Positions 53,501-59,759 of a stretch of 64,000 bases of DNA are shown piece after piece. Position 1 is the stretch's first letter; the number at the start of each line of letters is the position of its first letter. The stretch covers positions 434,001-498,000 of the forward strand of contig JACKAU010000005.1 of assembly GCA_020634855.1 (NCBI GenBank), given 5' to 3'. The translations under genes and the position numbers were made by a program. Source of the DNA: Anaerolineales bacterium (lineage in GTDB: Bacteria > Chloroflexota > Anaerolineae > 4572-78 > J111). Under the pieces are notes generated by a model. The model made no database searches. It had not been told where the DNA came from and worked only from the letters and a program-made list of their open reading frames with translations.

Positions 53501-54628
53501 GGTCAGTTCGTAGCTGGCTTTCTCAGGATCGATTTGGTAGAGCAGGTTGTCGTACGGGTAGAGGGCCAGGGCCTGATTGGTGGCCGAGTCAACAGCGATG
53601 GCTTCGAAAGGCGTCAGCAGTGGGATATCATCGAGCGGCAGCAGCGTATCGACCGCCAGTCGGGCCAGGGCAGGGCCGCCATCGTCGGAGGCATCCGGCG
53701 TGGCCGGGACTGACTGACCTTGGCTATAATAAAGTACCTGCTCATCGGGTGAGAGGGTCAGCCCGGTAGGGCCGTAACGCGGGCCGATTTCGTACGGAAA
53801 ATCGGCCAGTTCGCCATCAAGAGTCAAACGGTAGAGCATCATAAACTCATTGAGGTTGACGATCAGCAGCAGTTCTTGGGTGTTTGGCGTCGGAAAGATG
53901 TCCAGAATGGGGCCTTCGGCGGGATAGCTCGCCACTGGTTCGAGCGTGCCAGCCTCAAAAATCTCCAAATGCCAGATCCCTTCGGAAGCGCGCGCCAAGT
54001 AGAGCCGGTCGTTGGTCTGATCGACCGCTAAGGGGCCGGTCGTGGCCATCGGCAGATCGATTTCTTGGGCTTTGGTCAGGGTACCGCTGCCGGTATCATA
54101 GCGGGTCAAGCGTTCGTCGCTGGCGGTGTAGAGCAGTCCGGCGGCAGCGGCCATCGATTTGATCCCGGTGATGGCTTGCGGCGTCTCCAACGAGGCGCTG
54201 TCGATGACGCTGAGGGTAGCGGGTGCGTCGCTGAATCTTTCTCGCCAGAGGGCATAGATCAGGCCGGTAGTCGGATCGATTTGCAAATCGAGCGGCTCGT
54301 TGTCGCCCGTGTTGATTTTGACGTGATCGACAAATTCGCCGGATTTCAGATCGAATCGGTTGAGGCCGTTGCCTTCTTTCAGGTTCGGTTGGCCTTCGTT
54401 GAGAATGTAAGCGAGCCCGGCCTGGCTGTCCAAAGCCAAGAAACGTGGCGTGGCTGCGTTGCCGGCCGGTACGCCAAAATTATAGATTGCTTCGATTTGG
54501 GGGATATCAGGTTGGTCAGTTTGAAAAGTTCGGTCGGTGGTCGCAGTAACGAGGTAAGCGGGTTCGCCGGCAAAGAGAGAAGTGGTAAGCATGCCCAAAA
54601 GAACAATGACGTTTAACCAATTTATCAT
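50555..54628 (-). CDS. Large secreted Asp-box (BNR/YCF48-like) repeat protein
   Basis: A 1357-residue exported protein with a signal peptide (about 5-22). The N-terminal two thirds look like WD40/SMP-30-type beta-propeller repeats (YILNEGQPN, VDQTNDRLYLAR, VDSATNQALALYPYD). From about residue 755 come at least eleven Asp-box motifs of the form SxDxGxTW (for example KSTDGGESW, RSTDGGQTW, TSDDGGQTW, RSDDGGQTWS), spaced 45-90 residues apart. Such motifs mark the sialidase/YCF48-type propeller edge. The substrate or ligand is unknown. On the same strand as, and upstream of, the pseudokinase gene. Confidence 0.88.
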   Translation of the reverse strand: MINWLNVIVLLGMLTTSLFAGEPAYLVTATTDRTFQTDQPDIPQIEAIYNFGVPAGNAATPRFLALDSQAGLAYILNEGQPNLKEGNGLNRFDLKSGEFVDHVKINTGDNEPLDLQIDPTTGLIYALWRERFSDAPATLSVIDSASLETPQAITGIKSMAAAAGLLYTASDERLTRYDTGSGTLTKAQEIDLPMATTGPLAVDQTNDRLYLARASEGIWHLEIFEAGTLEPVASYPAEGPILDIFPTPNTQELLLIVNLNEFMMLYRLTLDGELADFPYEIGPRYGPTGLTLSPDEQVLYYSQGQSVPATPDASDDGGPALARLAVDTLLPLDDIPLLTPFEAIAVDSATNQALALYPYDNLLYQIDPEKASYELTSTAIDLRDVLFDAEANQIFVSDSANRIRLLDGDTLEVLAETTLTGNLADFGFKLGRGSGEMSLDAGRQRLYIGGHPATVVDSGTLLELATLDPGGQIAPDPTGDVIYLSNCGVTVLAADTLSGDTVLPQSAPRPDSLAPNPCVAYSRLDADNQWLYSITPNGVAGSNGGSYLYVYDLALEPTLTFTDTEITTASAEPDPAGQRAFASYLRNSNRRLRTLAMAATSHPGYANQLLGVFGDTGYNPATNRLFLSDRDQPRLLTLEADTLDVLGETRLPPHHAYRLAAIDPATNRLFLIGLDGQLLVASTGGQPDPDLKADIAAAPAEPHEPDGSVLAVELPGSAAVARIESGVGEFSFEPRLYLSQDNGQTWQDLSENLPPLPVKAVAVSPDFETDQTMFVSLLAPGQTGGLYKSTDGGESWTAAMNGLRDLWVEALYISPNFSQDRLIFARTTYAGLHQSLDGGETWTALTELDPNAPFPTANSANTVAFSQNGVVLTSQSLPQGSEGLFLTTVQADGSLSEWLQVLDVPAELLALSPQGDVALAFGNGLWRSADGGLIWEAGGAGLTGIDNLIPAKILFSPNFETDQTIYFFFRDTSGANTSLLFRSTDAGQTWQPWQKPFIDRNFASVTFTPNGDFMFGEENGELAQLRSSAIVWTTPQPAPKNFPIDDLAVAASDDTDPTLFIVSGQNGLYTSDDGGQTWQRTDFSVRDAGYGLTQYRLAVSPNFAADETLYVATGRSLHRSTDGGQTWEQIPLITDKSSEAFTFKAQRVAFSPDYARDKTLLAGTAGTVYRSDDGGQTWSEVLTSAGDSSTIDLLTFALDGDAAFARFGYSQSLFTSGDGGQTWQEQATPDEYFSIVSSTVAPDNTLTAALEFDTRLLQTGLQPASQPIIAGPPDLTSLLAVAYTADGALFAGGQGGIVRSDDNGQTWQPTAGDGLPADGEVASLEAAGDQLFAATAAGQIFVSADEGKTWQDISVVK

Positions 54629-54656
54629 GTGGATGCTTTTATATGAATTTGTAAAG

Positions 54657-54689
54657 CCAGGCGACAGTCACTGCGACTGTCACCTTAAA
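54657..54689. repeat. GACAGTC palindrome, GGTGAC-like
   Basis: GGCGACAGT (about 54660-54668) and ACTGTCACC (about 54676-54684) pair with one mismatch around a 7-base loop. It is a shorter, diverged member of the GGTGAC palindrome group, upstream of the Asp-box gene. Confidence 0.4.
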
Positions 54690-54803
54690 GTATGTAAGTC
54701 TTATTTATTTTAAAAATTATAACATGCGGAATAGGGGACAGCAAGGATACGTTGCACTCAAAGATGAATTGTGTTAAACTGGGGGCATGTGCGGGGTATC
54801 AAT

Positions 54804-56138
54804 ATGTCAAATAACTTAGCGACAAGTGCAACCGAAAATCTACGCCTCGGAATCGAAGCGGCCCGCGCCGGTCGGCGTGAAACGGCCCGGAAACATTTGG
54901 TTCGAGTCCTGGAGTACGCCCCCAACAATGTTCCGGCGTTGCTGTGGCTGGCCTATGTCGCCCCGGAGCCGGCCGAAAGTATTCGCTGGCTGACGCAAGT
55001 GTTGGCTATCGAACCACACAACCAGCGCGCCAAGGCCGGCCTGGAGTGGGCGATGAAGCGAGCAGGTCGTTCGTCACCTCCGGAAATGCAATTAGACAAT
55101 GGGTCTGAGCCTAATGAGCCGGTTCAGGCCAGCCACGCCGAAACCGAACTGCCCGATGACTTTATCCGCGCTCAGTTTCTGAAAGGGGATGAAGCCCAAA
55201 AGCGGGCCAGGAAGGCCGTGCTGGCGCAGCGGGCGCGCCGCAACATTGCCCCGCTTACGCTGGTGCTGCTGATTATTGGCGTTACGATTTTTTTCGGCAC
55301 GGCGATTTGGTATCTGATCACCGTGCCTGATGAGACGTTGGCCGCTTGGCTAGCAGAGCCGGTCGAACTGCCCGGCATCGAACCGGCGCCGGTTGAGGCC
55401 AAAGCGCTGTTTGTTGAGACGGAAATCGAACGGGTTGCGCCGGTGAAAGCAGCGGCTGAAGTGCCGTCTTCCCCCAGTTTCACCACCATGGCCGACACCA
55501 TCATTCTGGAAAATAGCCAATTGGCCGAGACGCTTGAAACCGATGATCCATTCACCCCACTGGAAGAAAACCAACTGCCGCCGCTTGATATCCCGCCGGC
55601 GCCGTTGAATGGATCGGCGGAGACAACGTCCAGCCTTGATCTGCTGCAATTGGTTGGCCCGGCTGAAGAGGTGTTGAACGGCGTCCGATTATTTGTACCC
55701 GTGGATGAATCGCAGTTGGCCTATCAACCGACTTGGCCCGATGAGAAGTGGATCGAGGTTGATATTCCTAACCAGCGGGTAACGGCTTGGGAAGGGAACG
55801 TGCCGGTGATGGCTTTTGAATCGTCGACCGGCCTGCCCGACACGCCTACGGTGACCGGTCAGTTCAATATTTACTGGAAGCTGGAGTCGACCGTGATGAT
55901 TGGGGCAGATTACTACCTGCCGGAAGTGCCTTACACGATGTATTTTTACGGCGGCTACGCTCTGCACGGCGCTTATTGGCACAACAACTTCGGCCAGCCG
56001 ATGAGCCACGGCTGCGTCAATCTGAGCATCGACGATTCAAAAACGCTGTTTGAATGGGCCGATCCGGTTATCCCGCCGGGCGAGACTCAGGTCGTTTCTT
56101 CGTTTGATAATCCGGGGACACTGGTGGTTGTCCATTAG
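54804..56138 (+). CDS. L,D-transpeptidase (YkuD) with N-terminal TPR and transmembrane helix
   Basis: A 444-residue membrane enzyme that forms L,D-cross-links in peptidoglycan or attaches proteins. ATG 54804 is chosen over 54771 because GGGG precedes it and the N-terminus then begins the TPR (about 5-85: NLRLGIEAARAGRRETARKHL). A transmembrane helix (about 145-168) leads to a linker and the YkuD domain (about 300-440): VDIPNQRVTAWEG, then HGAYWHNNFGQPMSHGCVNLS with the catalytic Cys in SHGCVNL. A terminator follows. Confidence 0.92.
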   Translation: MSNNLATSATENLRLGIEAARAGRRETARKHLVRVLEYAPNNVPALLWLAYVAPEPAESIRWLTQVLAIEPHNQRAKAGLEWAMKRAGRSSPPEMQLDNGSEPNEPVQASHAETELPDDFIRAQFLKGDEAQKRARKAVLAQRARRNIAPLTLVLLIIGVTIFFGTAIWYLITVPDETLAAWLAEPVELPGIEPAPVEAKALFVETEIERVAPVKAAAEVPSSPSFTTMADTIILENSQLAETLETDDPFTPLEENQLPPLDIPPAPLNGSAETTSSLDLLQLVGPAEEVLNGVRLFVPVDESQLAYQPTWPDEKWIEVDIPNQRVTAWEGNVPVMAFESSTGLPDTPTVTGQFNIYWKLESTVMIGADYYLPEVPYTMYFYGGYALHGAYWHNNFGQPMSHGCVNLSIDDSKTLFEWADPVIPPGETQVVSSFDNPGTLVVVH

Positions 56139-56158
56139 ATAAGAGAGTCGTACCTGGC

Positions 56159-56193
56159 GCCCGCTCGATGCAAAGCGAGTGGGCTTTTTTTTT
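56159..56193 (+). terminator. Rho-independent terminator after the L,D-transpeptidase gene
   Basis: GCCCGCTCG (56159-56167) pairs with CGAGTGGGC (56176-56184) with one G-U pair, followed by nine T residues. Confidence 0.88.
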
Positions 56194-56269
56194 GGACTTC
56201 GACAAGTGACCGGTCTATGGTAAAATAGTTATATTCCAAATATTACACCTATTAAGAAGGATGGAGATA

Positions 56270-57631
56270 ATGCTTAAACTATTTTTTACACGGCGAGTAG
56301 CAGCCGGCTGGTTGATGTGCCTGGCGACTGCGCTTGCGTTGGCGGCCTGCGGTGGCGCGGCTGCTCCAACTGAGCCGGCCGAGACCGAAGCTGCGGCTGA
56401 CACTCAAGCCGAATCGGCGCCGGCGACGGATGAAGCCGTGGCTGAAACCACCGAAGCTGTAGATGAGATGGCCACCACTGAAGCCATCGAGGAACCAGCC
56501 TCATCAGCCCAGGCTGTGGTGGCTTCGCCTCCCGCTGTCTGTGAGCCGATTGATATCCCGGATAATGAATTGATTCCGGCGCCGACTGAGGATGATTGGG
56601 CCTTAGGCCCGGAAACCGCCGCGATCACGGTGATCGAATACGGGGATTTCCAATGACCGGGCTGTAAAGCTATGTCTCCCGTGTTGGAGCAACTCAAAGC
56701 AGATTACGGCGATGATATGCGAATTATCTTCCGCCACCTCCCCTTGCTCAATATTCACGCCAACGCCAAAATTACGGCAGAAGCCGCTGAAGCGGCCGGC
56801 GCGCAGGGTAAATTCTGGGAAATGCACGACCTACTCTTTGAAACCCAGGACGACTGGAAATCTTTGTCAGAATCGGATATCATTGAAGTATTAGCCGGCT
56901 ATGCCGAAGATGTTGGCGTGGCGGATATCGAGCAGTTTAAAAGCGAATTGGCAGACGGGACTTACACGCCGGTCGTAATGGAAGAATTAGAGCAGGCGGT
57001 CGGTGCGCAAATCAACAGTACGCCGACGTTTGTGGTCAATCAAGTCCTTTATCCGGCTCAGGCGTTCGGCTTGTCGTACCAGGGGCTGGAAGCGTTCAGC
57101 AAACTGATGGCTCTACGCGACACCTGGTTCGAACAGCCGGAGCAGGTTATCGATCCCGAAAAAGCGTATACCGCCACTATTGAAACCGAGAAAGGCGATA
57201 TCGTGATTGAACTGTTCCCGGATACGGCTCCGGTCAATGTCAATAGCTTTGCCTTTTTGGCCGAGCAAGGGTGGTACGAAGGCGTGACCTTCCACCGTGT
57301 TTTGCCCGATTTTGTGGCTCAAGCGGGCGACCCCACCGGTACGGGCGTCGGATTTCCCGGCTATCGCTGCGGCGATGAGGTGACGCCAGATCGATCGTTT
57401 GATGAGCCGGGCTTGGTGGCGCTGGCCAACAGCGGCCCGAATACCAACGGCAGCCAATTTTTTATCACCTACGCGCCAACGCCCAATTTGAACGCCAACT
57501 TTACCATTATCGGCCAGGTTGTCGAAGGCATGGATGTTGTCGAGCAAATTACGCCGCGTGATCCGCAGCAAAATTCGGATGCACCCCCCGGTGATAAGAT
57601 TGTCAATATTATCGTCGAGGAGAAAAATTAA
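56270..57631 (+). CDS. Probable selenoprotein: lipoprotein with DsbA-like (UxxC) and cyclophilin domains
   Basis: The frame is read through an in-frame TGA at 56654-56656, giving 453 residues with Sec129. The ATG at 56270 is used because AAGGA and GGAG stand at good distances; the earlier ATG (56261) touches the AAGAAGG itself. Lipobox LALAAC (Cys25 or so), then an Ala/Glu/Thr-rich linker, then a DsbA/thioredoxin-4-type domain (about 110-290): VIEYGDFQ-U-PGCKAMSPVLEQL, FRHLPLLNIHANA, and NSTPTFVVNQ with the cis-Pro. From about 298, a cyclophilin domain: ATIETEKGDIVIELFP, FHRVLPDFVAQAGDP and NTNGSQFFITYAPTP. The UGA replaces the first Cys of CxxC. A single base change from TGC/TGT is the alternative explanation. 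Confidence 0.8.
56654..56689 (+). promoter_or_regulatory. Candidate bacterial SECIS hairpin after the UGA
   Basis: After the TGA at 56654-56656, the 4-base stem CTCC (56676-56679) / GGAG (56686-56689) encloses the loop CGTGTT, which has G in its first two positions. The loop begins 24 bases after the UGA, within the distance range reported for bacterial SECIS elements. The stem is short, so the call is weak without folding. Confidence 0.35.
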
Positions 57632-57654
57632 CGTTTAATGGTATTTATTTGATG

Positions 57655-57690
57655 GTTCAGGTGGCCGGCGCTTAGGCCGGTCACCTGAAC
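57655..57690. repeat. GGTGACC-type hairpin (best member of a dispersed family)
   Basis: TTCAGGTGGCCGG (57656-57668) and CCGGTCACCTGAA (57677-57689) pair at 12 of 13 positions around an 8-base loop. It sits between the selenoprotein gene and the 57723 gene. Related arms occur at about 15979, 34331-34381, 44990-45071, 54660-54684 and 56205-56215. Confidence 0.65.
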
Positions 57691-57722
57691 GGTTACATCT
57701 AATCTTCACAAGGAGAAAAATT

Positions 57723-58502
57723 ATGGCACTTCCAGATTATAATCGGACATTTCTTGCTAAAGTTATGAGCAAAGAGCCAATTTTTCACAATGCCGAACGT
57801 TACGGCGTGGCTATTAAGAAATTACATGAAATCAGTGTGCCTTTGGGGGTGGAGAAATATTGGCGGGTGGTAGGCGTCCATCATCTGACCGGCTCGGAAA
57901 ATATGGGCAACCACCATGTGTTTTGCGATATACTGGATGAAAACGGGCGGCGGATCAACGGCTCTCGTTTGGTTTTGACGCAAGGAAACACGTCTCCGGT
58001 TTTCGCCGTGGTCGATAAACCGGCTAACGAGGCCGGCACGAATTTCCCGATGTGGTCGTCCACTCGGGCCACCGTGGCTGTCGATGACGCGCTGCCTAGC
58101 GAACGCGTGACCGGCTTGAGAAGCGATCACGCTGATGAGGAAGTTGGCAACACATGGGGCCATCACTCCTTTTACATCGTTTTTCAGCGAACCCTGATAC
58201 CCACTGAAGATGAGAATGAAACCGAGGAACAGGAAAATGAATCCGGCGGCGAAGCGAACGAACTACCACTGTCGTTGGAAGAGACTGTCGCTCTGGTCGG
58301 CCAGCCGCTGATCATTCCGCTGAATCCGGCGGCCGGATTTTATAAAATTGCCAAGCAACAAAATCTGGGCGAGCGGCTTACTAAGGAATATGATCTGGAG
58401 TACGAGAGCCGGAAGTTTCGAGCCCAGATTTTTGAGAAGGGCATTGTTTACGCCGAGGTCGGTGATTGGGGTAACATTAAGATTATTCCGAGAACCAACT
58501 AA
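57723..58502 (+). CDS. Conserved protein of unknown function
   Basis: A 259-residue protein with AAGGAG before the ATG. The N-terminal part (about 1-160) looks like a single beta-rich domain: YWRVVGVHHLTGSENMGNHH, VFCDILDENGRRINGSRL, VDKPANEAGTNFPMW and GHHSFYIVFQRT. Domains with this pattern are seen beside peptidoglycan- or sugar-acting enzymes, which suggests but does not prove carbohydrate binding. An acidic Glu/Asn segment (about 161-180) leads to a second small part (about 195-259). There is no signal peptide. Confidence 0.6.
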   Translation: MALPDYNRTFLAKVMSKEPIFHNAERYGVAIKKLHEISVPLGVEKYWRVVGVHHLTGSENMGNHHVFCDILDENGRRINGSRLVLTQGNTSPVFAVVDKPANEAGTNFPMWSSTRATVAVDDALPSERVTGLRSDHADEEVGNTWGHHSFYIVFQRTLIPTEDENETEEQENESGGEANELPLSLEETVALVGQPLIIPLNPAAGFYKIAKQQNLGERLTKEYDLEYESRKFRAQIFEKGIVYAEVGDWGNIKIIPRTN

Positions 58503-58592
58503 TGACTTGGCTTTCAATAATCCTAACTGTTTCCTAACTCACTTCACATTGAATTCCCACAATTTCAGCTTATGCTTGGAAGTGATAATGGG

Positions 58593-58610
58593 CCGAATTT
58601 TAAAATTCGG
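58593..58610 (+). promoter_or_regulatory. Perfect 18-bp palindrome next to the rfbB promoter
   Basis: CCGAATTTTAAAATTCGG is self-complementary. It is followed two bases later by TATAAT (58613-58618), 46 bases before the rfbB ATG, so a repressor or activator bound here would contact the promoter. Confidence 0.55.
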
Positions 58611-58663
58611 GCTATAATTCACTTTTGCTCAATTAAGACTATCCCGTCTCGGAGGAAATTTGT

Positions 58664-59695
58664 ATGAAAAATATCTTAGTGACCGGTGGCGCGGGCTTCA
58701 TCGGATCGAATTTTGTTCATCTAATGTTAGGCAAATATAGCGATGTCAACGTTGTGGTTTATGATAAATTGACCTACGCGGGCAATTTGGATAATTTGGC
58801 CCCTGTCGCCGCCGATCCGCGCTATCATTTTGTTCACGGTGATATCTGTGACGCCGCCACGGTTGACCAGGCCATGCAGACGTATGACATCGATACGATT
58901 GTCAATTTTGCCGCAGAAACGCATGTCGATCGATCCTTGATGGAGCCGGGTGGCTTCATTCAAACCGATGTTTACGGTACATTTGTATTGCTTGAAGCCG
59001 CCAAGAAGTATCAAATCGAGCGCTATCACCAAATCAGCACCGATGAGGTTTACGGTCAGGTATTAGAGGGGCGCTCGGTGGAGACGGATCGGCTTCATAC
59101 ACGTAGCCCCTACTCCGCAGCCAAAGCCGGCGGTGATTTGATGTGTCTGGCATACTATACCAGCTTTGGCCTGCCGGTAACCATTACCCGAGGCAGTAAT
59201 AATATTGGACCGTACCAGTACCCGGAAAAAGTTGTCCCCGTTTTTATCACCAACGCGCTCGACAACAAACCGTTACCATTATATGGCGACGGCCTGCAGA
59301 TGCGTGATTACCAGTATGTGCAGGATCACTGCGAGGGTATCGACACCGTCTTGCGAAAAGGTGAACTGGGTGAAATTTATAACCTGGGTACCGGCGTCGA
59401 AACCACCAATATCACCATGACCAAGCTCATCTTAAAACTGCTGGGCAAGCCCGAAAGCCTGATCCAACCCATCACCGACCGCCCCGGCCATGACCGGCGC
59501 TATGCGTTGGATTGCGGTAAAATCGAAATGTTGGGCTGGAAAAACAAATATAATTTCGAGCAAGCCATCGACGCGACGGTGAAGTGGTATGTTGATAATG
59601 AGGAATGGTGGCGTAAAATCAAAGAGGGGCGCCATTACCAGGCTTATTACCAGCGCCAATACGCCGGACGCGAGGTAAATCAAGCGGCGGCTTAG
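58664..59695 (+). CDS. rfbB: dTDP-glucose 4,6-dehydratase
   Basis: NAD-dependent SDR enzyme that makes dTDP-4-keto-6-deoxyglucose for deoxysugar (e.g. rhamnose) synthesis. The 343-residue protein has VTGGAGFIGSNFVHL, the Thr and catalytic acid in HQISTDEVYGQV, and YSAAKAGGD with Tyr-Lys, plus the late RPGHDRRYALD block. GGAGGAAAT precedes the ATG. rfbA, C and D are not in the window. It is followed by a terminator. Confidence 0.94.
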   Translation: MKNILVTGGAGFIGSNFVHLMLGKYSDVNVVVYDKLTYAGNLDNLAPVAADPRYHFVHGDICDAATVDQAMQTYDIDTIVNFAAETHVDRSLMEPGGFIQTDVYGTFVLLEAAKKYQIERYHQISTDEVYGQVLEGRSVETDRLHTRSPYSAAKAGGDLMCLAYYTSFGLPVTITRGSNNIGPYQYPEKVVPVFITNALDNKPLPLYGDGLQMRDYQYVQDHCEGIDTVLRKGELGEIYNLGTGVETTNITMTKLILKLLGKPESLIQPITDRPGHDRRYALDCGKIEMLGWKNKYNFEQAIDATVKWYVDNEEWWRKIKEGRHYQAYYQRQYAGREVNQAAA

Positions 59696-59724
59696 ATCGA
59701 TAAACTGACTGTAGATAAAAATTA

Positions 59725-59759
59725 AGGACAGGTTGTGGTTTGCCAACCTGTCCTTTTTG
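59725..59759 (+). terminator. Rho-independent terminator after rfbB
   Basis: AGGACAGGTTG (59725-59735) pairs with CAACCTGTCCT (59744-59754), followed by TTTTT. The convergent transglutaminase gene ends at 59760, directly after it. Confidence 0.88.

Noticed and set aside
54065..54616. 183-codon plus-strand ORF at the Asp-box gene's 5' end
   Set aside because: It is opposite the signal peptide and propeller of a real gene and has no features of its own.
56261..56656. Independent 131-residue lipoprotein ending at the TGA
   Set aside because: The frame continues past the TGA with the rest of the same thioredoxin-fold domain, so it is better read as one gene with a Sec codon or a nonsense mutation.
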